Shown here piece by piece: positions 1 through 7,175 of a stretch of 32,853 nucleotides of DNA. The notes beneath the pieces were generated by a model, which saw only the letters and a list, made by a program, of their open reading frames with translations, was not told the DNA's origin and did not search any database. A program made the translations under genes and the position numbers. Position 1 is the stretch's first letter. Every line of letters starts with the position of its first letter. This stretch comes from Planctomycetales bacterium (GTDB taxonomy: Bacteria; Planctomycetota; Planctomycetia; Pirellulales; Lacipirellulaceae): positions 1 to 32,853 of the forward strand of contig JAGQOU010000180.1 of NCBI GenBank assembly GCA_020427145.1, read 5' to 3'.

Positions 1-1
1 G

Positions 2-469
2 GGCGAGATCCTGTCGATCGCGTTCTCGTCGACGGGCCAGCACCAAGACGCCGGCGCCAAGGTGGTGCATTGCGCCCCAAATACCAAGAGCCGCATTATC
101 TCCAAGAGCATCTCCAAGAACGGCGGACGCAGCAGCTATCGCGGCCTGTGCAAGGTCGAGAAAGGCGCCACGGACTGCAAGAGCAGCGTCGTGTGCGACG
201 CGTTGATTCTCGACCATGACAGCCGCAGCGACACCTACCCGTACATCGAAGTCGAAGAGCAGGACGTCCAGGTCGAGCACGAGGCGAGCGTCTCGCGGAT
301 CGGCGAAGAGCAGCTGTTCTACCTGATGAGTCGCGGGCTGAGCGAGGCGGAAGCCAGTTCGATGATCGTGAGCGGGTTCATCGAACCGCTGATCAAGGAA
401 TTGCCGATGGAGTACGCCGTTGAAATGAACCGCCTCATCGAACTGCAAATGGAAGGCTCCGTGGGCTAG
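2..469 (+). CDS. sufB: SufB, Fe-S cluster scaffold subunit (C-terminal part, cut by window edge)
   Basis: The reading frame is open from the first bases and encodes the last 155 residues of SufB, roughly a third of the usual ~470. SufB pairs with SufD and the ATPase SufC to form the cytoplasmic scaffold on which Fe-S clusters are built from SufS/SufE sulfur. Visible family blocks are [57 protein letters not shown] and a closing [15 protein letters not shown]. The Cys in SSVVCDALI and the Glu in VEHEAS correspond, by inference, to the SufB Cys and Glu implicated in nascent cluster assembly at the SufB-SufD interface. The GTG at 62 is internal to the protein, not a start. sufC and the rest of sufB are expected just upstream. 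sufD follows after a 58-nt gap. Confidence 0.96.
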   Translation, partial: GEILSIAFSSTGQHQDAGAKVVHCAPNTKSRIISKSISKNGGRSSYRGLCKVEKGATDCKSSVVCDALILDHDSRSDTYPYIEVEEQDVQVEHEASVSRIGEEQLFYLMSRGLSEAEASSMIVSGFIEPLIKELPMEYAVEMNRLIELQMEGSVG

Positions 470-527
470 TCGCCGACGTTCGTTTTCCTCGCTTGCGACC
501 GCCTGTCCGCCAAACCGCTTGTTACGC

Positions 528-1847
528 ATGCCCAGTACGACATTGACCTCTGCCGGTTTCACCCGCGAATCATTCGAAGCCTTTCTCGCCCAGCGCGACG
601 AGCCGGGGTGGCTCTGCGACCTGCGCCGGTCGGCTTGGGAACAGTTCGAATCGCTGCCGATGCCCGCGCGGTCCGACGAAGAGTGGATGCGGACCGATAT
701 CCGGCTGTTCCGCCTGGACCGGTTTTCGACGCCCGGCGAGGCGAGCGCTACCGGAAAGCTGCCGACGGCGTTGCTGCGTGCGGGCGTGGAACTCAGTGGA
801 CGCGCATCGTCGCTCAATTCGCAGCCGGTGGAGACTTCACTCAGCGACGAACTGGCCGCGAAGGGCGTGCTATTCGGCAGCTTGGACGAACTGGTCGGCG
901 AACACGGCGATTTGCTACGCCCCTTTGTCGAGCGGCGGGTCATCGACCCCGGCTACGATAAGTTTTCGGCGTTGCACTCCGCGCTATGGGCCGGCGGGTC
1001 GGTGCTTTACGTCCCCAAGGGCGTTCGCGTGGAGCGGCCGCTGCACGCGTTGTCGGCCATGACCGACGGCGGCGTCGATTTTTCCAAGACGCTGGTCATC
1101 TTAGAGCAAGGCGCAGAGGCCACTCTGCTGAGCGAGTTGGCGAGCACGGGCGTCGACGACGGCGGTTTTCACTGCGGCATGATCGAATTGATCGTGGAGC
1201 CGGAAGCGCGGCTGCGTTACGTGAACCTGCAAAACTGGGGCTCGGGCGTGTGGCACTTCGCCCACCAGAAGGCCCACGTCGCCCGCGGGGCGAACTTGCA
1301 ATGGACGATTGGCGCCTTGGGCGCCCGGTTGGCTAAGGTCAATCAGCACGTGGCCCTGACCGGCCAGGACGCCGAGGCCCAGGTCAACGGCGTGATGTTC
1401 ACGCACGGCAAGCAGCATCTGTCGTACAACACGCATCAGCACCATCAGGCCCCGTATTGCCGCAGTGACCTGCTTTACAAGGCGGCGCTGCAGGATCATT
1501 CTCGCACGGTGTGGCGGGGCATGATCAAGGTCGACGAAGCCGCCCAGCGAACCGACGCGTACCAACGCAACGACAACCTGATGTTGTCGCGAGTCGCCCG
1601 GGCCGATTCGATCCCCGGCTTGGAAATCGAAGCCGACGACGTGCGGTGCACGCACGGCAGCACGGCGGGTCGCGTTGATGACGACCAGGTGTTCTACGCG
1701 ATGACGCGAGGTTATACGCGAACCGAAGCGGTGCGTATGATCGTCGCGGGCTTCTTCCAGCAGGTGTTCGACCGGATCGCCATCGAGAGCGTCCGCGAAG
1801 CGCTGGGCCGGGCGATTGGCGACCGAGTGCGGGCGATCTCTGAGTAG
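528..1847 (+). CDS. sufD: SufD, Fe-S cluster assembly protein
   Basis: This 439-residue protein has the expected SufD length. SufD is the SufB paralogue of the SufBC2D scaffold and is needed for iron acquisition by the complex. The N-terminal ~120 residues are the variable helical part (ESLPMPARSDEEWMRTDI is typical of the family). The right-handed beta-helix core follows, and the C-terminal block CTHGSTAGRVDDDQVFYAM matches the family, its His corresponding by inference to the SufD His at the SufB interface. The C-terminal helices parallel those of SufB (AVRMIVAGFFQQV). I chose ATG at 528; a TTG at 519 is in frame but adds only three residues. No convincing Shine-Dalgarno is seen, which is common in planctomycetes. 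It is co-oriented with sufB and probably co-transcribed. Confidence 0.95.
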   Translation: MPSTTLTSAGFTRESFEAFLAQRDEPGWLCDLRRSAWEQFESLPMPARSDEEWMRTDIRLFRLDRFSTPGEASATGKLPTALLRAGVELSGRASSLNSQPVETSLSDELAAKGVLFGSLDELVGEHGDLLRPFVERRVIDPGYDKFSALHSALWAGGSVLYVPKGVRVERPLHALSAMTDGGVDFSKTLVILEQGAEATLLSELASTGVDDGGFHCGMIELIVEPEARLRYVNLQNWGSGVWHFAHQKAHVARGANLQWTIGALGARLAKVNQHVALTGQDAEAQVNGVMFTHGKQHLSYNTHQHHQAPYCRSDLLYKAALQDHSRTVWRGMIKVDEAAQRTDAYQRNDNLMLSRVARADSIPGLEIEADDVRCTHGSTAGRVDDDQVFYAMTRGYTRTEAVRMIVAGFFQQVFDRIAIESVREALGRAIGDRVRAISE

Positions 1848-1852
1848 CCGTC

Positions 1853-2035
1853 ATGCCAGCACGTTCGCATCGCCTGATCTCGTGCCTTGTTGGCGCACTT
1901 GCGGGCGGAGCAGCCGGCGGCTGGGTCGCCATCAAGGCGGCTCACGGCCTCCAGACCGGGCAGCAGCTTGCCGTGATTGCGATTTGTGCAGGGTTGGGGC
2001 TCTTATTGGGCTTGGTCTTTCGTGTCGAGCTCTGA
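1853..2035 (+). CDS. small two-helix membrane protein, unknown function
   Basis: A 60-residue protein starts at an ATG 5 nt after the sufD stop, so it is probably translationally linked to sufD. The sequence has a short basic N-terminus (MPARSHR), a first hydrophobic segment at about residues 8-27, a short polar linker (HGLQTGQQ), and a second hydrophobic segment at about 38-56. It ends with RVEL. The first segment is rich in Gly/Ala small-residue steps, which suggests tight helix packing. I do not recognise the family and propose no function. Its place between sufD and the Rieske gene suggests it is part of the same operon. It could still be a non-coding spacer with a fortuitous frame, but the two clean hydrophobic segments and the spacing argue for a real gene. 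Confidence 0.6.
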   Translation: MPARSHRLISCLVGALAGGAAGGWVAIKAAHGLQTGQQLAVIAICAGLGLLLGLVFRVEL

Positions 2036-2067
2036 TTTCTAATTCTTGCCAACCAGGACTGCCCGAG

Positions 2068-2394
2068 ATGAGCGATGGCTTTCAGTGCGTGGCTTCGACC
2101 AATGACGTTGCCGATCCCGGCTCGATGCTGGTGGAGGTCGATGATCGGCTGGTCGTGCTAATCCATGCCGCCGGGCACTGGTACGCTCTGGACGACGTCT
2201 GCACGCACGACGGCGGGCCGCTGAGCGAGGGACCGGTCGACGCCGAGCAGGCAACCATCGCGTGCCCGCGGCACGGCGCCAAGTTCGACGCGAAAACGGG
2301 CGCTGCCGTCAGCATGCCGGCCACCCACGCCACGGTCGCCCACGAAGTGAAAGTCGACGGCGACCAGGTCAGCGTGCGGCTTATCGACAACTGA
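2068..2394 (+). CDS. Rieske [2Fe-2S] ferredoxin-type protein
   Basis: This 108-residue single-domain protein carries the Rieske cluster ligands in the order Cys45-x-His47 (CTHDGGPL) and Cys66-x2-His69 (CPRHGAKF), with the usual ~18-residue separation. It resembles the soluble ferredoxin subunits of dioxygenase systems and the nitrite-reductase small-subunit fold. It is probably a cytoplasmic electron carrier, since no signal peptide or membrane anchor is visible. ATG at 2068 is chosen because the domain starts immediately (MSDGFQCV); a longer in-frame extension runs back into sufD and is not needed. Rieske proteins are often found beside SUF genes, and here it sits between sufD and a SufT-like gene. 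It may be an assembly-linked electron donor or simply a SUF client; the sequence cannot decide. Confidence 0.92.
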   Translation: MSDGFQCVASTNDVADPGSMLVEVDDRLVVLIHAAGHWYALDDVCTHDGGPLSEGPVDAEQATIACPRHGAKFDAKTGAAVSMPATHATVAHEVKVDGDQVSVRLIDN

Positions 2395-2442
2395 CTTGTT
2401 TCGGCCTCTGTCGCGGCAATCCCTCGATAACGCCTGATCGGG

Positions 2443-2448
2443 TATAAT
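2443..2448 (+). promoter_or_regulatory. possible -10 element (TATAAT)
   Basis: A perfect TATAAT lies 67 nt before the ATG of the SufT-like gene, in the 120-nt gap after the Rieske gene. No good -35 hexamer is found 16-18 nt upstream, so this is only a weak candidate for an internal promoter. Confidence 0.25.
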
Positions 2449-2514
2449 CCTGTGCGGCAGTTTTGACTGTCCTGAACAACCTTCATTTTTTGACATACTT
2501 AGCGAGGTTCGCCG

Positions 2515-2832
2515 ATGCCAATCGCCGAAGATTCCGTCCGCGAAGCGCTCAAGCAAGTGATCGACCCCGAGTTGTTCGTCAACATCGTCGACCTGGGATT
2601 GATCTACAAAGTCGACGTCGCCGAGCAAGACGGCGGAGCGTCGAACGTGGACGTCGAAATGACGATGACGAGCCCAGCGTGCCCGGCTGGCCCGCAATTG
2701 TTGTCCCAGTCCAAGGAGGCGGTGAGTCGGCTCGAAGGCGTTGCGGCCGTCGACGTGCGGCTGGTGATGGATCCTCCGTGGACGCCCGATCGCATGACCG
2801 AGGACGCCCGCGACCAACTTGGGATTTTCTAA
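2515..2832 (+). CDS. SufT/MIP18-like (DUF59) Fe-S assembly factor
   Basis: This 105-residue protein is a stand-alone DUF59/MIP18 domain. Diagnostic blocks are DPELFVNIVDLGLIYKVDV near the N-terminus, the conserved cysteine segment TSPACPAGP in the middle, and the MDPPW block near the end. Proteins of this family (SufT, the PaaD-like group, eukaryotic CIA2) help mature or deliver Fe-S clusters to client proteins in the cytoplasm. The single conserved Cys (SPAC) is present. GAGGT at 2504-2508 is a plausible ribosome-binding site about 6 nt before the ATG. The position at the end of the sufB-sufD-Rieske run fits a SUF-associated role. Its start is 120 nt after the Rieske stop, so it may also have its own promoter. 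Confidence 0.92.
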   Translation: MPIAEDSVREALKQVIDPELFVNIVDLGLIYKVDVAEQDGGASNVDVEMTMTSPACPAGPQLLSQSKEAVSRLEGVAAVDVRLVMDPPWTPDRMTEDARDQLGIF

Positions 2833-2857
2833 ACTCACGCCGCGCGACCCGAACCAT

Positions 2858-2886
2858 TTAGCCCCCGGTCATTGACCGGGGGCTAA
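2858..2886. repeat. perfect 13-bp palindrome, REP-like hairpin
   Basis: TTAGCCCCCGGTC and its exact complement flank a 3-nt ATT loop, giving a perfect 13-bp stem. It starts 25 nt after the SufT-like stop and ends 6 nt before the ATG of the MfnD-like gene. There is no T-run, so it is not a classical intrinsic terminator on either strand. The GGGGGCTAA arm occupies the place where a ribosome-binding site would lie. It resembles the GC-rich TTAGCCCC-containing palindromes I associate with planctomycete intergenic DNA; that family link is from memory. Confidence 0.85.
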
Positions 2887-2892
2887 TTGCTT

Positions 2893-3918
2893 ATGCACGT
2901 TTTTGTTTATGAATGGATCACTGGCGGCGGGTTGGTTGACCATCCCGGGCGGTTGCCCGAGTCGTTGCTGGCCGAAGGGGCCGCGATGGCGTCGGCGGCG
3001 GCCCAGGATTTTCTGGCGATCTCTGGCTGCCGCGTGACGCGATTGGGCGATCCGCGTCTGGAACCTGCCACCCTGCGGGGCGAACGCCGTGTGGAGATCC
3101 ACTCGGAAGCCCAACGGCGGGATGAGTTCGCCGCCGCGGCGGCTGCCGCTGACTACACGCTGGTGATTGCGCCCGAGTTTGATCGCATCCTGACCAAGTC
3201 CTTCGCCGCCGCAACGGAAGTCGGCGCCCGGTTGCTCGGCGGTTCCGCGGACCTCATTCGCACCGCCAGCGACAAGCACCGAACCTGCGAGCGTCTCACG
3301 GCCGCGGGGATTTCCACCCCGGCGGCGGTTCTGATCGAGGCGGATGCGGAACGGCTGCCGCGAGATTTCGAGTACCCGGGCGTGCTGAAGCCCTTGGACG
3401 GCGCCGGATCGCAACACACGCTGTTGGTCGAGGGCCCCGGCGATGAGCCGCCCCCCTACCCTTGGACGCGGCGGCTGGAGCGGTTCTGCCCCGGACGTCC
3501 GGCAAGCGTCGCCGCAATCTGCGGCCCCGGCGGGCAGGCTATTCTCCCTCCCTGCTGGCAGTGGCTATCGGGAGACGGCCGATTCACCTATCGCGGCGGG
3601 GCGATCATCGGCGAATCTGGCCCCGCCGCTCGCGCGACTAGTCTGGCGGAGCGCGTTTTGGCTGCTCTGCCGCCTGCGACAGGTTATGTTGGAATAGATA
3701 TGGTGCTCGGCGATGCCCCCGATGGCGGCGACGACGTGGTAATTGAGGTGAATCCGCGGCTGACCACGTCTTACGTGGGCCTGCGAGCGGCCGTCGATGT
3801 CAACCTCGCGGAATTGATGATCGCCGGTTTCGAGGGAACGCCGTTGCCGTCTGTCGGTAGCGCGGCGGCGATCGAGTTTACGTCAGCGGGCGACGTGACA
3901 AACGCCGCTCCTGGGTAG
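2893..3918 (+). CDS. ATP-grasp ligase, MfnD-like (tyramine-glutamate ligase family)
   Basis: This 341-residue ATP-grasp protein begins MHVFVYEWITGGG, a start typical of the COG1821-type enzymes linked to C1 cofactor synthesis. The central part contains the nucleotide-binding region (SDKHRTCERL, then PGVLKPLDGAGSQ at about 155-170). Near the C-terminus, VIEVNPRLTTSYVGLR supplies the Mg-binding acid and amide (E285, N287). In methanogens MfnD joins glutamate to tyramine with ATP; the methylotroph homologue (orf17) sits in the H4MPT gene cluster. ATG at 2893 is preferred over TTG at 2887, which lies against the upstream hairpin. An MfnF-like gene follows after 32 nt and an MfnE-like gene overlaps that one, so the three probably form one cofactor operon. 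The exact substrate in planctomycetes is inferred. Confidence 0.82.
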   Translation: MHVFVYEWITGGGLVDHPGRLPESLLAEGAAMASAAAQDFLAISGCRVTRLGDPRLEPATLRGERRVEIHSEAQRRDEFAAAAAAADYTLVIAPEFDRILTKSFAAATEVGARLLGGSADLIRTASDKHRTCERLTAAGISTPAAVLIEADAERLPRDFEYPGVLKPLDGAGSQHTLLVEGPGDEPPPYPWTRRLERFCPGRPASVAAICGPGGQAILPPCWQWLSGDGRFTYRGGAIIGESGPAARATSLAERVLAALPPATGYVGIDMVLGDAPDGGDDVVIEVNPRLTTSYVGLRAAVDVNLAELMIAGFEGTPLPSVGSAAAIEFTSAGDVTNAAPG

Positions 3919-3950
3919 CGTGGCACACGACAAGAAAGCGAATTGACGGC

Positions 3951-4961
3951 ATGCGGTGGTTGGCGCTGGATATCGGCGGAGCGAATCTCAAGGTCGCCGA
4001 CGGTCATGGATACGCCGCCGTGCAGGCGTTCGCCTTGTGGCGCGCCCCCGAGCGACTTGCCGTGGAGTTGGCCCGGCTGATCGAAAAGTCGCCACCTTGC
4101 GACGCCATCGCCGTGACGATGACTGGCGAGTTGGCCGACGGCTACAGTTCGCGAGCCGCAGGCGTGGAGGCGATCGTCGCCGCTATGCGCGAGGCCGCCG
4201 GAGGTCGCAACGTCGTTTTCTATCGAACCGATGGCAAATTCACTGCGGAGTTTGACCCTGGGGACTGGCTGGCGCTGGCGGCGACGAATTGGCGGGCCTT
4301 GGCCCAATGGGCCATTCGACTGACTGGGGGCGAGTCGGCACTGCTGGTGGACGTTGGTTCGACCACGGTTGACATCATTCCCCTGGTTGGCAATCGCGTC
4401 GCAGCGGCTGGCTCCGACGACTACGGGCGATTGCGAAGCGGCGAACTGGTCTACACCGGGGTGGAACGCACCCCGCTATGCGCACTGGTCGAGGCGGTCG
4501 ATCTGGAGGGTGAAATCTGCCCCGTCGCCGCCGAGTTATTCGCCACGACGCTCGACGCCTACCTGGTGCTCGGCGAGGCGAGCGAAGACGCGGAAAACGT
4601 CGGTACGGCCGACGGTCGTCCGCGAACCCGTGCCGCGGCGCTCACGCGACTGGGGCGCATGGTCTGCCGAGAAATTGACGAAGCGGAAGCAGGAACGCTG
4701 GCCTGGCAGGTGCGACTTGCCCAACTTCAGAAGCTTGAAATCGCCGGTCGCGCGGTGCTGGACCGGATGACGGCCAGCCCGGAAATCGTGATTGTCAGCG
4801 GGCATGGCGACTTCCTGGCGTCCGATCTGCTAGAGCGGTGGGATCTTGGCCCCGGGCAGGTCACCGCCATTTCCCTCGCCGCCGAGCTGGGACCGGACAT
4901 CGCCCGCTGCGCCCCTGCGCACGCCTTGGCCGTGTTGGCGGCGGAGACGCCTCCGACATGA
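3951..4961 (+). CDS. MfnF-like ASKHA-fold protein (H4MPT-linked C1 pathway)
   Basis: This 336-residue protein belongs to the hydantoinase/sugar-kinase-like group (COG1548) of C1-transfer clusters. ASKHA nucleotide-binding motifs are visible: phosphate-1 LALDIGGANLKVAD at residues 4-17, phosphate-2 VDVGSTTVDIIPL at about 133-145, and an adenosine-type IVSGHGDFLASDLL near the C-terminus. In archaea MfnF condenses the aminomethylfuran phosphate with glutamyl-tyramine to make the methanofuran core, and the Methylobacterium homologue (orf19) lies with H4MPT pathway genes. The start ATG is 32 nt after the mfnD-like stop. Its TGA overlaps the next ATG, so translation of the two is coupled. The reaction in this organism is inferred from family and neighbours. 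Confidence 0.85.
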   Translation: MRWLALDIGGANLKVADGHGYAAVQAFALWRAPERLAVELARLIEKSPPCDAIAVTMTGELADGYSSRAAGVEAIVAAMREAAGGRNVVFYRTDGKFTAEFDPGDWLALAATNWRALAQWAIRLTGGESALLVDVGSTTVDIIPLVGNRVAAAGSDDYGRLRSGELVYTGVERTPLCALVEAVDLEGEICPVAAELFATTLDAYLVLGEASEDAENVGTADGRPRTRAAALTRLGRMVCREIDEAEAGTLAWQVRLAQLQKLEIAGRAVLDRMTASPEIVIVSGHGDFLASDLLERWDLGPGQVTAISLAAELGPDIARCAPAHALAVLAAETPPT

Positions 4962-5590
4962 GAGAAACGATCGTACGAGTGGTGAAGATCGGGGGCAGCC
5001 TGTTCGACTTGCCGGACCTGCCCGAGCGACTGTGGAAGTGGATGGCCGTGCAATCGCCCGCTCACCATGTGCTGGTGGCTGGCGGCGGCAAGCTGGTCAA
5101 TGTGGTTCGCGAATGGGATCGTCAAAAGACGCTCGACGACGCGGCGGCGCACTGGATGTGCGTCGATCTGCTGACGGTGACGGCGCACTTTCTGCACGAC
5201 CGATTGCCCGAGATTCCCTTGGTTGAGGACGACCGGCTGCTTTGCCAACGCGTGGGTCAGCAGGGGGCGACTATCTTCGGGCCGGCCCGGTGGATGCGGC
5301 ATTCCGAGCCGGCGTTGCCGGGGGTGTGGCTCCCCAGTTCGTGGTCGACCACCAGCGACGCCATTGCCGGGCGGCTGGCGGTGGCGTTGCGGGCTCAGGA
5401 GTTCGTGCTGATGAAATCGACGCTGCCGCCGCGCCGCATGGCGTGGGAACTCAGTGCGTTGGCGGCGGCGGAATACATCGATCCCATCCTCGCTCAGATG
5501 GCGCCCGACCTGCCGCCCACATGGTTTGTCAATCTGCGAAAAGACCCGCCTGAAACGGGCCGAGTGGTGCGCCCCGGCGGTGGGGCGTAG
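4958..5590 (+). CDS. MfnE-like amino-acid-kinase-fold kinase
   Basis: This 210-residue protein is a small amino-acid-kinase-family enzyme (aspartokinase/uridylate kinase fold). It shows the N-terminal phosphate-binding VVKIGGSL at residues 8-15 and the glycine loop LVAGGGKLVNVVREWD at about 41-56. This fits COG2054, whose archaeal member MfnE phosphorylates aminomethylfuranmethyl phosphate to the diphosphate used by MfnF. ATG at 4958 overlaps the previous stop (ATGA). A longer in-frame extension back to 4838 runs inside the MfnF-like gene and is rejected. The gene ends the plus-strand run and converges on a minus-strand transporter 31 nt away, with no obvious terminator between. Together the three genes cover MfnD, MfnF and MfnE functions; MfnA, MfnB and MfnC are not in the window. 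Confidence 0.85.
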   Translation: MRETIVRVVKIGGSLFDLPDLPERLWKWMAVQSPAHHVLVAGGGKLVNVVREWDRQKTLDDAAAHWMCVDLLTVTAHFLHDRLPEIPLVEDDRLLCQRVGQQGATIFGPARWMRHSEPALPGVWLPSSWSTTSDAIAGRLAVALRAQEFVLMKSTLPPRRMAWELSALAAAEYIDPILAQMAPDLPPTWFVNLRKDPPETGRVVRPGGGA

Positions 5591-5621
5591 CGGTGGGCGA
5601 AGGCGCTGCGGGAGAGATTCT

Positions 5622-6920
5622 TCAGCGAGCGAGCTCGCCTTGCGTTGAGGTTGATCGCCGCTGGAACGCCGCACCAAGTCCGAAACTCAACCCCGTCATG
5701 GCCATCGCCAGCGGCAGTATGACCCACGCGGCGGACGATACGGCGTGGCCGGCGGTGGTCCACACTTGGTAGCAGTACGCGGCGCCGGAGCCGCCGGCGC
5801 GTTGCAGAACGGTGTCGGCAAAGGCTTTTGCGCGATACTTCTCAGCGGGCGCCACGGCCGTGAATAGCACCTCGCGTCCTGGCACGCCAAACGCGAACCC
5901 GGCGAATCGTTGGGCCACGTCGAAGGTCCCCAGCAGCGGCAACGACGCGTAGCCGAGCCCGATGAGCGTGAATCCTGACAGGTAAACGAGCGGGCCCGCT
6001 GCGAGCGCGGCGCCAACGCCGACGGTGCGCATCAACCAGCCGGCGCCAATGGCTTGGCCGAATAGGGTGAGCAGGTTTTGGTACGTGTTGAGATCGGCGA
6101 ACCAGGCGCCCCGCTTGGCATTATCGGCAATCTGCTCCTTGACCAGGTCGAGCATCTGCAAGTAGACGCCCGTGGCGCAGATACTTGCCATGACGATCCA
6201 AAGGCCGATGCCGGCAAGATAGGGCGATCGCAACAGGTCGGCGGCGCCGCCCCAAATGGTCTGCCAGGAAGTGGGGGCGGACGGCGGCCCGGCTCCTGGC
6301 GTCGCCGCGCGGCGCAGGCCCATGGAGCACGCTAACGCCGCCATGAGCAGCGCGGCGGAAATCAGCAACGAGTCCTGAGGACGGCGGCTGCTCGCGAGCA
6401 GTTTGAAAACCTGCGAGCCGGCAATACTGCCCAGCGATCCCGCGGCTGCAATCAAACCAAAAAGGCGTTTGCCTTGCTCGCCGGTGAATAATTCGACCGC
6501 GTTGCTCCAAAACAGAGTCACCACATACAGATTGAACACGCTGAGCCAAACGAAAAACGCCCACCGCAACCAGAGCGGCGGTTCGCCGGCGATGCCTCCG
6601 ATGGCGAGGCGAAAGGCAATCAAGTTCAGGGCAAAGAAACTGTACAGCACCGGCGCCAGGGCCCGGCGCGGGACCATTGCCACCAGGGCCGCGTAAAGGG
6701 GCGCCGCCACGACCATGGCCGCCAGGGTGGTGGCGAAGGATCGGGTGAGTTCGGCTGGGCTGAATGAGACGCCGTAAACCTCTCGGATTGGCCGAATGAC
6801 ATAATACGAGGCCAGAACGCAGAAGAACCAAACCGCCGCCCAGGCGAAGGCCCGCACCTCGCCGGAACGCAGGTCGAACCAGTTCGAGCGCCAGCTGTGA
6901 GGTTCCTGGGGCGAGTTCAC
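5622..6920 (-). CDS. NTT/MFS-type membrane transporter (ADP/ATP-translocase-like)
   Basis: A polytopic membrane protein of 432 residues with about 11-12 hydrophobic segments. Blocks such as SYYVIRPIREVYGV, the FNLYVVTLFWSNAVELFTGE run and GKRLFGLIAAAGSLGSIAG match the nucleotide transporter (Npt/Tlc) branch of MFS-like proteins. The start chosen is GTG at 6920-6918 (VNSPQEPHSWRSNWFDLR), just before the first charged/hydrophobic stretch. The frame stays open for 140 codons further upstream, but that part is Arg-rich, low in hydrophobicity and overlaps the divergent desaturase gene, so I treat it as non-coding. Planctomycetes have many such 'MFS' proteins of unknown substrate; nucleotide exchange is not proven. 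It is divergent from the desaturase and convergent with the mfnE-like gene. Confidence 0.8.
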   Translation of the reverse strand: MNSPQEPHSWRSNWFDLRSGEVRAFAWAAVWFFCVLASYYVIRPIREVYGVSFSPAELTRSFATTLAAMVVAAPLYAALVAMVPRRALAPVLYSFFALNLIAFRLAIGGIAGEPPLWLRWAFFVWLSVFNLYVVTLFWSNAVELFTGEQGKRLFGLIAAAGSLGSIAGSQVFKLLASSRRPQDSLLISAALLMAALACSMGLRRAATPGAGPPSAPTSWQTIWGGAADLLRSPYLAGIGLWIVMASICATGVYLQMLDLVKEQIADNAKRGAWFADLNTYQNLLTLFGQAIGAGWLMRTVGVGAALAAGPLVYLSGFTLIGLGYASLPLLGTFDVAQRFAGFAFGVPGREVLFTAVAPAEKYRAKAFADTVLQRAGGSGAAYCYQVWTTAGHAVSSAAWVILPLAMAMTGLSFGLGAAFQRRSTSTQGELAR

Positions 6921-7032
6921 AACGGGAAATTCCGAAAAAGGGGGGCGGTTAGGTGTCGAGTCAGCAGCGGCTGTCGGCGCTGCGTTGGGGCCAAAATCGC
7001 CCGGCCAGGGCCCCAGTCGCCGCGGGCCTGCC

Positions 7033-7061
7033 TTGGGCCAAATAGGCTGGCGGAGTATACT
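7033..7061 (+). promoter_or_regulatory. possible sigma-70-type promoter of the desaturase
   Basis: TTGGGC (7033-7038), 17 nt, TATACT (7056-7061). The -10 matches well and the spacing is ideal, but the -35 matches only in TTG. The -10 is embedded in a perfect palindrome GAGTATACTC (7054-7063), which could be an operator for either divergent gene. The start codon is about 115 nt downstream. Confidence 0.35.
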
Positions 7062-7175
7062 CGACAGACGTCGGCGACGCCTCCGCTGTCGGCATTCTCC
7101 TTCGACTCCGCCAATCATACAGCGGAGCAGAACCTGACCTCGAATTGGGCTGCGACGCCAAAGGCCCGCAAGATC

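Noticed and set aside
1101..1655. 184-residue open frame on the minus strand inside sufD
   Set aside because: It lies wholly antisense to a well supported gene and has no recognisable domain; it is an expected by-product of GC-rich codon use.
3919..3950. GGCAC near 3923 as part of a sigma-54 promoter
   Set aside because: The -12 GC element is missing at the required spacing.
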